Shown piece after piece: positions 1-16,044 of a stretch of 64,000 bases of DNA. Below the pieces are notes generated by a model. The model worked only from the letters and a program-made list of their open reading frames with translations. It did no database searches and was not told where the DNA came from. Source of the stretch: Oryzisolibacter sp. LB2S. Its GTDB lineage: Bacteria > Pseudomonadota > Gammaproteobacteria > Burkholderiales > Burkholderiaceae_C. A program made the position numbers and the translations under genes. Each line of letters opens with the position of its first letter. Position 1 is the first letter of the stretch. Where the stretch lies: positions 372,001 through 436,000 of the forward strand of contig NZ_CP160388.1 in the NCBI RefSeq assembly GCF_040732315.1, read 5' to 3'.

Positions 1-3805
<3,805 letters not shown>

Positions 3806-3815
3806 TCGGGGCAGG

Positions 3816-3881
3816 TTTTATAGAAAAAGTGAGCTGTTCGCGCTTGCTCCTCAAGGGTTTGAAGGTGTTTTCTATCTCAAA
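3816..3881 (+). repeat. dispersed Comamonadaceae-type hairpin repeat, copy 1 (rpoB-rpoC spacer)
   Basis: This copy has GAGCTGTTCGCGCTTG, a short variable loop, CAAGGGTTTGAAGG and a TTTT...CTCAAA tail. It matches the layout of the other copies in this window and fills half of the rpoB-rpoC intergenic space. The hairpin arms (GCGCTTG / CAAGGGT) pair imperfectly. Confidence 0.6.
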
Positions 3882-3936
3882 CGCCCTGCAGGCAAGCGCG
3901 AGCCACTACGATTTTTGATACAAGGGAAAGAGTCAC

Positions 3937-8166
<4,230 letters not shown>

Positions 8167-8203
8167 GGTCCCGAGCCCGCGGCTCCCATGCGGGCAGTGA
8201 ACG

Positions 8204-8243
8204 CTCCCGGCCTGCCTTCCCGGCAGGCCGGGAGTTTCTTTTT
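8204..8243 (+). terminator. Rho-independent terminator of rpoBC
   Basis: A 13-bp perfect stem (CTCCCGGCCTGCC with GGCAGGCCGGGAG) has a 5-nt loop and is followed by TTTCTTTTT. It sits 38 bp after the rpoC stop codon. Confidence 0.93.
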
Positions 8244-8258
8244 GCGGACCCCGCACGC

Positions 8259-8816
8259 ATGACTATGTGGACTTACTCGATTGTTCTGGCCTTGCTCCTG
8301 TTCTGGGCAGTTGGTGCCTACAACCGGCTGATACGCCTGCGCTCGGCCGTGCTCCAGGCCTTTGGCGCGCTCGATGCGCAGCTCGTGCGCTGGGTGGCCC
8401 TGCTGGCCGAATACGAGGCGGCGCGCCGTCTGCCCGACGGTGAGGGCGTGCCGCGCAGCGCCGCGGACGACGCCCATGCCGCCCTGGTCGCGGCGGCCAC
8501 GCAGCTCAGCGCCTCGCTGGCCGTGGCGCGCGCGCGTCCGCTGGACGAGGGCGCGGTCGCGGCCCTGGCCACCGCCGACGAGGTGCTGGAGACGGCATGG
8601 CAGGCGCTGCTGCGCGCGGCCGCACAGGCCAGCGAGGGCGTTGCGCCGCCCGCACTCGCGCCCTGGATACACCAGCGCGAGCAGCTCGCCCTGCACACGG
8701 GCGAGGCCCGGCGCCAGTACAACGTGGCCGTGCAGCACTACAACCAGGGCGTGGGCCAGTTTCCCGCGAGCCTGCTGGCCTGGCTGTTCGGCATGAAGAA
8801 GGGGCGTTCGCTGTGA
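8259..8816 (+). CDS. LemA-like membrane-anchored protein
   Basis: 185 residues. An N-terminal hydrophobic segment (about residues 4-20) is followed by YNRLIRLRSAVLQAFGALDAQL, the layout of the LemA family, whose members have one N-terminal membrane helix and a helical body. The C-terminus YNVAVQHYNQGVGQFPAS also fits the LemA end pattern of Asn/Tyr followed by FP. The middle is Ala-rich and diverged, so family membership is probable, not certain. LemA proteins have no settled enzymatic role. An alternative ATG lies two codons downstream. The stop codon overlaps the GTG start of rsmB (GTGA), which implies translational coupling. Confidence 0.72.
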   Translation: MTMWTYSIVLALLLFWAVGAYNRLIRLRSAVLQAFGALDAQLVRWVALLAEYEAARRLPDGEGVPRSAADDAHAALVAAATQLSASLAVARARPLDEGAVAALATADEVLETAWQALLRAAAQASEGVAPPALAPWIHQREQLALHTGEARRQYNVAVQHYNQGVGQFPASLLAWLFGMKKGRSL

Positions 8817-10180
8817 CCGCAGATTCCCACCCGTCATCGGCTCATGCGTCGGTGGCCTTGAGCCGACTGCTGCAGGCCACGGCCACGGCGCTGCAGGCCA
8901 TACGCGCCGGACAGTCGGGCACGGCCGCGCTGGAGGCGGTGGAGCCCGCGCTGCGCCCGGGCGTGCAGGCGCTCTTGTTCCAGGTGCTGCGCAACCTGGG
9001 GCGCGCCCAGGCACTGCGCGCCCGGCTGGCCGCGCGCAAGCCGCCGCCGCGCGTGGATGCCCTGCTGTGCACGGCCCTGGCCCTGGCCTGGGACAGCGCG
9101 GCCGCGCCCTATGAACCGCACACCCTCGTCAATCAGGCGGTGGAGGCGGCCAAGCGCGACGCGGCGACGCGCCCGCAGGCATCGTTCGTCAACGCCTGCC
9201 TGCGGCGCTTTCTGCGCGAGCGCGAGGCCCTGGTCGGCGCGACGCAGCAGGACGAGCAGGCGCGCTGGAACCACCCCGCGTGGTGGATCAGGCGGTTGCG
9301 CCAGGACCACCCGGGGCAATGGCAGCAGATCCTGCAGGCGAGCAACGAGCCGGCGCCCATGGCGCTCAGGGTTTCTGCGTCAAAAACGACCCCGGCGCTT
9401 TACCAGCAAGCGTTGGAAGCTATACAAATTGAATCATTCCCGGTGGGGGAGCAAGGCCTGGTGCTGCGCCGCCCCGTGCCCGTGGGCCAGTTGCCGGGCT
9501 TTGCCGAGGGCCTGGTCTCGGTGCAGGATGCGGCCGCGCAGATGGCGGCGCCGCTGCTGCTGCAGGGGCTCGATGCCGGCCGGCCCCTGCATGTGCTCGA
9601 CGCCTGCGCCGCGCCCGGCGGCAAGACGGCCCATCTGCTCGACTGCGCGCGGGCGCTGCAGGCACCCTGGCGCGTGACGGCCCTGGAGGTGGACGCGCAG
9701 CGCGCCGAGCGCATCCACGACAACCTGCGGCGCCTGGGCCTCGCGGCCCAGGTGCTCGTGGCCGATGCCGCGCGCCCCGAGGACTGGTGGCAGCAGGCGA
9801 GTGCGGGCGAGCCCTTCGACGCCATCCTGCTCGATGCGCCGTGCACGGCCTCGGGGATCGTGCGCCGTCACCCGGACGTGCGCTGGCTGCGCCGCGAGAG
9901 CGACGTGGCTCAGCTCGCCGCGCAGCAGGCGCGCCTGCTGGCCGCGCTGTGGCCGCTGCTGCGCCCCGGCGGACGCATGCTGTACTGCACCTGCTCGGTG
10001 TTCCGTGCCGAGGGCGATGCGCAGATCCAGGCGTTTCTTGCACGCAACACCGACGCGTCTTTGCTGCCCTCGCCGGGCCACTTGTGGCCCGGGAATTCGG
10101 ACAAGCGCGATGGGCTCCGGGACAATGGGCCGGGTGAACACGACGGTTTCTTCTACGCCCTGCTGCACAAGACCGCCTGA
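8813..10180 (+). CDS. rsmB: 16S rRNA (cytosine-967-C5)-methyltransferase RsmB
   Basis: About 455 residues from the GTG at 8813, which overlaps the preceding stop; the open frame reaches further upstream but that part overlaps the LemA-like gene. An N-terminal NusB-like helical domain (roughly residues 10-150, with TLVNQAVEAAK and ASFVNACLRRFL) is followed by a SAM-dependent methyltransferase domain. Its motifs are DACAAPGGKTAH (SAM loop), LLDAPCTASGIVRRHPD (Pro-Cys motif IV) and the catalytic YCTCSVF motif VI. The enzyme methylates C967 of 16S rRNA with SAM. Unusually, bases 9372-9436 match the reverse strand of the dispersed repeat, read in frame as part of the region between the two domains. 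The 3' end borders the DUF4390 gene. Confidence 0.95.
   Translation: MTADSHPSSAHASVALSRLLQATATALQAIRAGQSGTAALEAVEPALRPGVQALLFQVLRNLGRAQALRARLAARKPPPRVDALLCTALALAWDSAAAPYEPHTLVNQAVEAAKRDAATRPQASFVNACLRRFLREREALVGATQQDEQARWNHPAWWIRRLRQDHPGQWQQILQASNEPAPMALRVSASKTTPALYQQALEAIQIESFPVGEQGLVLRRPVPVGQLPGFAEGLVSVQDAAAQMAAPLLLQGLDAGRPLHVLDACAAPGGKTAHLLDCARALQAPWRVTALEVDAQRAERIHDNLRRLGLAAQVLVADAARPEDWWQQASAGEPFDAILLDAPCTASGIVRRHPDVRWLRRESDVAQLAAQQARLLAALWPLLRPGGRMLYCTCSVFRAEGDAQIQAFLARNTDASLLPSPGHLWPGNSDKRDGLRDNGPGEHDGFFYALLHKTA
9372..9436 (-). repeat. dispersed hairpin repeat, copy 2, inside rsmB coding sequence
   Basis: On the plus strand this reads GTCAAAAACGACCCCGGCG, a short spacer, CAAGCGTTGGAAGC and TATACAAATTGA: the reverse complement of the repeat layout seen elsewhere. 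It adds no stop codon and encodes SKTTPALYQQALEAIQIE. Confidence 0.68.
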
Positions 10181-10199
10181 GCGGCGCGCACGCCGCGGC

Positions 10200-10799
10200 G
10201 TGGCCCTGCGCGCGCTGCTCGCGGGCCTGCTGCTGCTCTGGCTGGCGCTGCCGGCCGCGCGTGCGCAAGGCCATGGCGGCGAGGTGAGCGAGCTGCAGCT
10301 GCAGCGCAGCCCCGAGGGGCTGTACCTCTCGGCGGCGCTGCAGCTGGAGCTGCCCGAGCTGGTGCGGGACGCGCTGCTCAAGGGCATATCGATCCACTTC
10401 ACGACCGAGGCCGAGGTGCTGCGCGAGCGCTGGTACTGGTCCGACAAGGTCATGGCGCATGCCACGCGCTACCTGCGCCTGAGCTACCAGCCGCTGACCC
10501 GCCGCTGGCGCCTGATGCAGTCGCCCGTGCCGTTCGCGGCGACGGGCCTGGGCGTGTCGCTGGGCCAGAACTTCGACGAGCTGTCCGACGCGCTCGCGGC
10601 CATTCAGCGCGTCTCGCGCTGGAAGATCGCGGAGCCGGGCGTTCTCGACGACGACAGCGACTACACCGTGCGCTTCGAGTTCCGCCTGGACCTGTCCCAG
10701 CTGCCGCGGCCGCTGCAAATCGGTGCCGTGGGCGGATCGAGCTGGAACGTGGCGCTGTCGCGCAGCGTGCGCCTGCCCGCGCAGGAGGGGGCGCGATGA
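10200..10799 (+). CDS. DUF4390 family exported protein
   Basis: Conserved protein of unknown function (DUF4390 type), found next to rsmB and ntrY in Betaproteobacteria. From the GTG at 10200 it is 199 residues and begins with a clear signal peptide (ALRALLAGLLLLWLALPAARA, about residues 2-22). An ATG at 10125 is also in frame, but it would overlap the end of rsmB and add a non-hydrophobic leader, so I prefer the GTG. The mature part is a beta-rich domain with ISIHFTTEAEVLRERWYWSD and TRYLRLSYQPLTRRW, hallmarks of the family. Its stop overlaps the ATG of the sensor kinase gene, so the two are probably co-translated. Confidence 0.75.
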   Translation: MALRALLAGLLLLWLALPAARAQGHGGEVSELQLQRSPEGLYLSAALQLELPELVRDALLKGISIHFTTEAEVLRERWYWSDKVMAHATRYLRLSYQPLTRRWRLMQSPVPFAATGLGVSLGQNFDELSDALAAIQRVSRWKIAEPGVLDDDSDYTVRFEFRLDLSQLPRPLQIGAVGGSSWNVALSRSVRLPAQEGAR

Positions 10800-13084
10800 A
10801 CGCGCCCGAGGCGCGCCCGGCGGCCTCGGCGCGGCGTGCGGCCAGCCGCGCCCGCGCCATGCGCTGGGCCCTGGGCCTGGGCGTGGGCGTGATGGCCGCC
10901 ATCGGCCTGGTGCTGCTGTTCCTGCTCACCCTGGCCACCAACAACCGCGCCCTGTACGAGCGCAACTACTCCTGGCTGCTGGGCGTGAACGTGCTCGTGG
11001 CCCTGGCGCTGCTCGCGGTACTGGTCTGGGGTGCGGTGCGCCTGGGCGTGCGCCTGCGGCGCGGGCGCTTCGGCAGCCATCTGCTGATCAAGCTGGCCAC
11101 CATCTTCGCCCTCGTGGGCGTGGTGCCGGGCCTGCTCGTCTACGTGGTGTCCTACCAGTTCGTCTCGCGCTCCATCGAGAGCTGGTTCGACGTCAAGGTC
11201 GAGGGGGCCCTGAACGCCGGCGTGAGCCTGGCGCGCGTCACGCTCGACACCATCGCCGACGACCTGGCCACCAAGACACGCAACGCCAGCAGCCAGCTGG
11301 CCCAGGTGCCCGATGCGGCCGCAGGCCTGGTGCTCGAGCGCATGCGCGACCAGCTCGGCGCCACCGACGTCGTGCTCTGGAATGCCTCGGGCCAGGCCGT
11401 GGCGGGCGTGGGCCAGTCGCGCTACGCCCTCAACCCCGAGCGCCCCACGGCCCAGCAGCTGCGCGTGGCGCGCCAGCAGCGCATCAGCTTCCAGATCGAA
11501 GGCCTCGATGACCTGACCGACCCGCTCGCGGCGGAGAACGCCCGCGTGCGCGTGCTCGTGCAGGTGCTCAATCAGGACGTGGGCCTGCTGGCCGAGCCGC
11601 GCTATGTGCAGGCCACCTTGCCGCTGCCCGTGGCGCTAGTGACCAATGCCATCGCCGTGCAGGAGGCCAACCGCGAGTACCAGGAGCGCGCCCTGGCGCG
11701 TGGCGGCCTGCAGCGCATGTACATCGGCACGCTCACGCTGGCGCTGTTTCTGGCCGTGTTCGGCGCCGTGCTGCTGGCCGTGGTGCTGGGCAACCAGCTG
11801 GCGCGCCCGCTGCTGGTGCTGGCCGACGGCGTGCGAGAGGTGGCGGCCGGCAACCTCGCGCCCAAGGCCGCGCTGCAGGGCAAGGACGAGCTCGGCGGCC
11901 TCACGCGCTCGTTTGCGCTCATGACCGAGCAGCTGGCCGATGCCCGCGCGGCCGTCGAGCAAAGCATGGGCGAGCTTGATGCGGCGCGCGGCAATCTGCA
12001 GACCATTCTGGACAATCTGACGGCGGGCGTGATCGTGCTCGACCAGCAGGGCACGGTGCGCTCCTCCAACCCCGGGGCCACGCGCATCCTGCGCGCGCCG
12101 CTCGCGGCCTTCGAGGGGCAGCGGCTCGCGGATGTGCCGGGCCTGGCGCATTTCGCGGCCACGGTGCAGCAGCATTTCGACCAGTTCGCGCTGGATCGCA
12201 GCTATCACGGGCTCGACCACTGGCAGCATCCCTTCGAGCTGCATGTGAGTGGCGCGGGGCTCGACGTGCAGGGCACCAGCCTCGTCGTGCGCGGCGCGGA
12301 ACTGCCCAACCGCGAGCGCCTGCTGGTGTTCGACGACATTTCCGAGATCGTCTCGGCCCAGCGCGCCCAGGCCTGGGGCGAGGTCGCACGGCGCCTGGCC
12401 CATGAAATCAAGAACCCGCTCACGCCGATACAGCTGTCGGCCGAGCGCCTGGAGCTCAAGCTCGGCGGCAAGCTCCCGGATGCGGAGCAGGCCGTGCTGA
12501 CGAAGTCGGTCAAGACCATCGTCGATCAGGTGGACGCCATGAAGCGTCTGGTCAACGAGTTCCGTGACTATGCCCGCCTGCCCGCCGCGGTGCTGCAGCC
12601 GCTGGACCTGAATGCGCTCGTGGCCGACGTGCTGCACCTCTACGGCCCGGAGACGGCGCAAGTGCCCGTGCAGGCCGAGCTCGACGAGCGTTGTCCGCGC
12701 ATCCTGGGCGACGCCCAGCAGCTGCGCCAGGTCGTGCACAACCTGCTGCAGAACGCGCAGGACGCCACCTTGCTGCAGCCCGCGCCCGATGGCCATGCGC
12801 CCGCGCCCGTGACCATCGCCACGCGCTGGAGCGAGTCGGCGCAGCGCGTGCGCCTCACGGTCACCGACTGCGGCCCGGGCTTTCCCGCGCATATCCTTCA
12901 GCGGGCCTTCGAGCCCTATGTCACCACCAAGGCGCGCGGCACGGGCCTGGGCCTGGCCGTGGTGAAGAAGATTGCTGATGAGCATGGTGCGCGCATCGAC
13001 CTCTCCAACCGCGTCGAGGGCGAGGTCGTGAGGGGCGCACAAGTGTCGCTATCATTCGCCCCTGAGAGGGTGGTGGCGCAATAA
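10796..13084 (+). CDS. ntrY: NtrY-type membrane sensor histidine kinase
   Basis: 762 residues. Two hydrophobic segments near residues 20-45 and 60-80 and a third near 100-118 precede a periplasmic-type sensor stretch, followed by another membrane helix near 305-330 (IGTLTLALFLAVFGAVLLAVV). Then come HAMP, PAS and the kinase core. The phosphoacceptor is the His in ARRLAHEIKNPLTPIQLSAERL (about residue 535). The ATP-binding domain has HNLLQNAQDAT, DCGPGF and GTGLGLAVVKKI boxes. This architecture matches NtrY, linked in other bacteria to nitrogen metabolism, respiration and envelope control. It overlaps the DUF4390 gene by 4 bp; its partner regulator begins 39 bp downstream. Confidence 0.88.
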   Translation: MNAPEARPAASARRAASRARAMRWALGLGVGVMAAIGLVLLFLLTLATNNRALYERNYSWLLGVNVLVALALLAVLVWGAVRLGVRLRRGRFGSHLLIKLATIFALVGVVPGLLVYVVSYQFVSRSIESWFDVKVEGALNAGVSLARVTLDTIADDLATKTRNASSQLAQVPDAAAGLVLERMRDQLGATDVVLWNASGQAVAGVGQSRYALNPERPTAQQLRVARQQRISFQIEGLDDLTDPLAAENARVRVLVQVLNQDVGLLAEPRYVQATLPLPVALVTNAIAVQEANREYQERALARGGLQRMYIGTLTLALFLAVFGAVLLAVVLGNQLARPLLVLADGVREVAAGNLAPKAALQGKDELGGLTRSFALMTEQLADARAAVEQSMGELDAARGNLQTILDNLTAGVIVLDQQGTVRSSNPGATRILRAPLAAFEGQRLADVPGLAHFAATVQQHFDQFALDRSYHGLDHWQHPFELHVSGAGLDVQGTSLVVRGAELPNRERLLVFDDISEIVSAQRAQAWGEVARRLAHEIKNPLTPIQLSAERLELKLGGKLPDAEQAVLTKSVKTIVDQVDAMKRLVNEFRDYARLPAAVLQPLDLNALVADVLHLYGPETAQVPVQAELDERCPRILGDAQQLRQVVHNLLQNAQDATLLQPAPDGHAPAPVTIATRWSESAQRVRLTVTDCGPGFPAHILQRAFEPYVTTKARGTGLGLAVVKKIADEHGARIDLSNRVEGEVVRGAQVSLSFAPERVVAQ

Positions 13085-13123
13085 CCACACCGCAGCGGGT
13101 GCAGCAAGGGTGCATTTACACAC

Positions 13124-13816
13124 ATGGCAAACATACTGGTAGTCGACGACGAACTCGGTATCCGGGATCTGTTGTCAGAAATCCTCAACGACGAGGGGCA
13201 CAGCGTGGACTTGGCGGAGAACGCCTCGCAGGCGCGCAGCGCACGCCAGTCCAACCAGTACGATCTGGTGCTGCTCGACATCTGGATGCCCGACACCGAT
13301 GGCGTGTCGCTGCTCAAGGAGTGGGCCATGGCCGGTACCCTGACCATGCCTGTGATCATGATGAGCGGACATGCCACGATAGACACGGCCGTGGAGGCCA
13401 CGCGCATCGGAGCGTTTTCCTTTCTCGAAAAGCCCATCACCATGCAGAAGCTGCTCAAGGCGGTGGAGCAGGGCCTGGCGCGCAGCCATGGCACGCCCCA
13501 GCCGGCGGCCGCGCCCGCCGATGGCGCGACGGTGCAGCAGGCGGCCGGTGCCATGGGCCTGAACAACGCCCAGACCGCGGCGCCGGCCGTGTCTGCGGCG
13601 GACCTGCTTCCGGTGTCGCATCAGGGCTTCAATCTCGACAGACCGCTGCGCGAGGCGCGCGACGGCTTCGAGAAGGCCTATTTCGAGTTCCACCTCGCGC
13701 GCGAGGGAGGCTCCATGACCCGCGTGGCCGAAAAGACCGGCCTGGAGCGCACGCACCTCTATCGCAAGCTGCGTCAGCTGGGCGTCGACCTGGGGCGCAA
13801 CAAGCGCAGCGGCTGA
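13124..13816 (+). CDS. NtrX-like response regulator lacking the AAA+ domain
   Basis: 230 residues. Residues 1-120 form a receiver domain with the acidic pair VDDE near 8-11, phosphoacceptor Asp near 52 in LLDIWMP, MMSGHAT and the Lys of EKPI. After an Ala/Pro/Gln-rich linker (about 125-165), residues 190-225 make a Fis-type helix-turn-helix (MTRVAEKTGLERTHLYRKLRQLGV). The central sigma54-interacting AAA+ ATPase domain of classical NtrX/NtrC is absent: there is no Walker A and no GAFTGA motif. It may therefore act on sigma70 promoters as a plain DNA-binding regulator (inference). It is the partner of the kinase just upstream. A hairpin terminator follows. Confidence 0.87.
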   Translation: MANILVVDDELGIRDLLSEILNDEGHSVDLAENASQARSARQSNQYDLVLLDIWMPDTDGVSLLKEWAMAGTLTMPVIMMSGHATIDTAVEATRIGAFSFLEKPITMQKLLKAVEQGLARSHGTPQPAAAPADGATVQQAAGAMGLNNAQTAAPAVSAADLLPVSHQGFNLDRPLREARDGFEKAYFEFHLAREGGSMTRVAEKTGLERTHLYRKLRQLGVDLGRNKRSG

Positions 13817-13831
13817 ATCGAGAGAAATTTT

Positions 13832-13859
13832 CGGCTTTTGGGAAAGCCGGCATTTTTTG
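13832..13859 (+). terminator. terminator after the ntrYX-like operon
   Basis: A 7-bp stem CGGCTTT / AAAGCCG with a TGGG loop is followed by GGCATTTTTTG. It lies between the regulator stop and tRNA-Phe. Confidence 0.75.
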
Positions 13860-13862
13860 CGG

Positions 13863-13868
13863 TTAGAA
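13863..13868 (+). promoter_or_regulatory. putative -10 box of tRNA-Phe promoter
   Basis: TAGAAT lies 12 bp before the mature tRNA 5' end and differs from TATAAT at one position. No good -35 box is visible at 16-18 bp, so this is only a candidate. Confidence 0.4.
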
Positions 13869-13879
13869 TCATAGGCTCA

Positions 13880-13955
13880 GGCCCGGTAGCTCAGTTGGTA
13901 GAGCAGAGGATTGAAAATCCTTGTGTCGGCGGTTCGATTCCGTCCCAGGCCACCA
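13880..13955 (+). tRNA. tRNA-Phe (GAA)
   Basis: 76 nt including an encoded CCA. The D arm is GCTC-AGTTGGTA-GAGC. The anticodon arm carries GAA in the loop TTGAAAA between AGGA and TCCT. The T arm is GGCGG-TTCGATT-CCGTC. The acceptor strands GGCCCGG and CCAGGCC pair except for a C5-A68 mismatch. Discriminator base is A. Confidence 0.96.
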
Positions 13956-13966
13956 AAATTCCAGAA

Positions 13967-13993
13967 ACCAACCACTCTCGGTTGGTTTTTTTT
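13967..13993 (+). terminator. terminator after tRNA-Phe
   Basis: The stem ACCAACC / GGTTGGT has a 6-nt loop and is followed directly by seven T residues. Confidence 0.9.
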
Positions 13994-14063
13994 CGTCTGC
14001 GTTCCCCAGTGCTGGCGCGAATTCCGGGCATGGCCTCGCGAGCGTCACCGTCCGAGCCCTGCT

Positions 14064-14987
14064 TCAGACGTCTGCGTCTCGCTTGATGCGCAGCGCCTGC
14101 TCGTAGAGCGCATTGCGCGGCTGCCGCGTGATCTCGGCCGCGAGCCTGACGGCGGTCTTGGTGGGCAGCTCCGCCAGCAGCAGGCGCAGCACGCGCTCGG
14201 ACTCGGCGCTGTTGTCCTGTTGCGCGTGCACGGGATGGAGCAGCACCACGAATTCGCCCTTGGTGCGCTCGGGAGAGCCCTGCAGCCATGCGGCGAGCTC
14301 GCTGGCCGCATGGGTGGTGATGTGCTCGAATTGCTTGGTGAGCTCGCGCGCCAGCGTCACCGGACGCTCGCCCAGGGCGGCCAGTGCATGTGCCAGATCG
14401 AGGATGCGGTGCGGCGCCTCCAGCAGCACCACGCAGCGTGGTTCGGCAGCCAGGCGCTGGACCGCGGCGGCGCGTTCGGCCCCCTTGGTGGAGAGAAAGC
14501 CCGCGAACAGAAAGCCACCGTTTTCAGGCGTGTGGGCGACGGCACCGGCGACGCTCAGGGCGCAGGTCACGCTGCTGGCGCCGGGCAGGGGCATGCAGCG
14601 CAGGCCTGCAAGCCCCACGGCGGCGACCAGGCGTGCGCCGGGGTCACTCACGCCGGGCGTGCCGGCATCGCTGACATAGGCGATGCGCTGGCCGGCCCGC
14701 AGGCGCTCTATGACGTTGTGCGCGGTCTGGGCCTCGTTGTGTTGGTGCACGGCCAGCAGCTGTCCGGCGGGCTTGTCGATGCCATAGGCGCGCAGCAGGG
14801 CCTGGGTGTGGCGCGTGTCCTCGCAGGCGACGGCGTCGGCCAGCTGCAGCACATGCAGGGCGCGCAGGCTGATGTCCGCCAGATTGCCAATGGGCGTGGC
14901 CACCACGTACAGGGCGCCCTGCGGATAATGCTGGTGTGATGCGGCGTCGTGCGCTGCACCGAGGGCGGAGGCAAAGGATGCGCTCAA
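14064..14987 (-). CDS. rsmI: 16S rRNA (cytidine-1402-2'-O)-methyltransferase RsmI
   Basis: 307 residues. It methylates the 2'-OH of C1402 in 16S rRNA using SAM. Family signatures are YVVATPIGNLADISLRAL near residue 27, ACEDTRHTQALL, the glycine-rich YVSDAGTPGVSDPGARLV and LPGASSVTCAL. The only usable in-frame start upstream of the domain is TTG (14985-14987), with an AAGGAA Shine-Dalgarno match about 8 nt before it. This start is back to back with that of the opposite-strand yraN gene, and each ribosome binding site lies in the other gene. The divergent rsmI / yraN-diaA-dolP arrangement is common in proteobacteria. Confidence 0.95.
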   Translation of the reverse strand: MSASFASALGAAHDAASHQHYPQGALYVVATPIGNLADISLRALHVLQLADAVACEDTRHTQALLRAYGIDKPAGQLLAVHQHNEAQTAHNVIERLRAGQRIAYVSDAGTPGVSDPGARLVAAVGLAGLRCMPLPGASSVTCALSVAGAVAHTPENGGFLFAGFLSTKGAERAAAVQRLAAEPRCVVLLEAPHRILDLAHALAALGERPVTLARELTKQFEHITTHAASELAAWLQGSPERTKGEFVVLLHPVHAQQDNSAESERVLRLLLAELPTKTAVRLAAEITRQPRNALYEQALRIKRDADV

Positions 14988-15388
14988 TGGGATTCCTTGG
15001 AAGATCGGGCAATGGCGATGCGCCTGCTGCGCACACCACGCGCTCGCTGGGACAGGCCGCGGAGGATCAGGCCTTGGCCCATCTGCGCGCCGCGGGTCTC
15101 GCGTTGGTGGAGCGCAATTATCGGACGCCAGGGCGTGGCGGCGGCGAGATCGATCTCATCATGCGCGAGCGCGACGGCACGCTGGTGTTCGTGGAGGTGC
15201 GCAGCCGCTGTGGTGCGGGCTTTGGCGGTGCGGCGGCGAGCATTGGCGCGACCAAGCGCCGGCGCATTGTTTTTGCGGCCCGGCATTACCTGCTGCGCTG
15301 GCCGGCGCCACCGCCATGCCGCTTCGACGCCGTGCTGATCGACGGTGGCCGCGTGCAATGGCTGCGTGCCGCCTTCGACGCGGGGTAG
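14978..15388 (+). CDS. yraN: YraN-like (UPF0102) putative endonuclease-fold protein
   Basis: 136 residues from the ATG at 14978 (GGAGG 6 nt upstream), or 133 from the ATG at 14987 (AAAGGA upstream). Both starts overlap the 5' end of rsmI. The family has a restriction-endonuclease-like fold: here GQAAEDQALAHL, then GGEIDLIMRERDGTLVFVEVRSR, giving the E-x(n)-E-V-K/R-type acidic cluster, then IGATKRRRIVFAARHYL. Its biochemical role is not established. It heads a likely operon with the SIS-domain gene (60 bp gap) and the BON-domain lipoprotein. Confidence 0.88.
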   Translation: MRSMGFLGRSGNGDAPAAHTTRSLGQAAEDQALAHLRAAGLALVERNYRTPGRGGGEIDLIMRERDGTLVFVEVRSRCGAGFGGAAASIGATKRRRIVFAARHYLLRWPAPPPCRFDAVLIDGGRVQWLRAAFDAG

Positions 15389-15447
15389 GTGAGGGCTATG
15401 CCGCTTGCTGCCAAGCCTGAAGCGCCGCCGGGTATCATTCGCGACCC

Positions 15448-16044
15448 ATGCTCGAGCAACGCATACAACAGCATTTCATCGACAGCGCCGACCTGAAGTA
15501 CCAGGCGGCACAGATCCTGGGTCAACCCATTGCCGCGGCCATTCAGGCGATCCTTGCATGCGTCACCAGTGGCGCCAAGGTGCTCGCCTGCGGAACCGGC
15601 CCATCGGCGGCGCAGGCCGAGCAGTTTGCGGCCCTGTGCGTGATGGGCTTCGAGCGCGAGCGGCCCGAGCTGGCGGCCCTCGCCCTGGTGCCCGATGCCC
15701 TGTGGGCCGCCCCATCGGTGGCGGGTGCGGACATTGCGGCCTTGGCACGCCAGGTGCGTGCGCTGGGCCAGGCCGGTGACCTGCTGCTCGTCCTCACCGC
15801 AGGCGGCGATGAACCGGCACTGCTCGATGCCGTGCAGGCCGCCCATGAGCGCGACATGACCGTGGTGGCCCTGTGTGGTCGTGATGGCGGCGCGCTGGCC
15901 ACGTTGCTGCGCGAAACCGACGTGCTCATCAGTGTGCCGCACGACAGGGCGGCGCGCGTGCGCGAGGTGCATGCGCTGGTCTTGCATTGCCTGTGCGATG
16001 GCATCGATGCGCAGTTACTTGGAGAACAGGAGAACATGTTATGA
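15448..16044 (+). CDS. SIS-domain protein, DiaA / phosphoheptose isomerase family
   Basis: 198 residues. It is a single sugar-isomerase domain resembling GmhA and DiaA: N-terminal helix MLEQRIQQHFIDSADLKYQAA, then ILACVTSGAKVLACGTGPSAAQAEQFAA (phosphosugar-binding loop), LLLVLTAGGDEPALLDAV and HALVLHCLCDGID at the end. In this position, between yraN and a BON lipoprotein gene, the homologue is usually DiaA, which stimulates DnaA assembly at oriC. GmhA (heptose synthesis) is the alternative. I infer DiaA-like from context. It overlaps the next gene by 4 bp (ATGA). Confidence 0.82.
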   Translation: MLEQRIQQHFIDSADLKYQAAQILGQPIAAAIQAILACVTSGAKVLACGTGPSAAQAEQFAALCVMGFERERPELAALALVPDALWAAPSVAGADIAALARQVRALGQAGDLLLVLTAGGDEPALLDAVQAAHERDMTVVALCGRDGGALATLLRETDVLISVPHDRAARVREVHALVLHCLCDGIDAQLLGEQENML

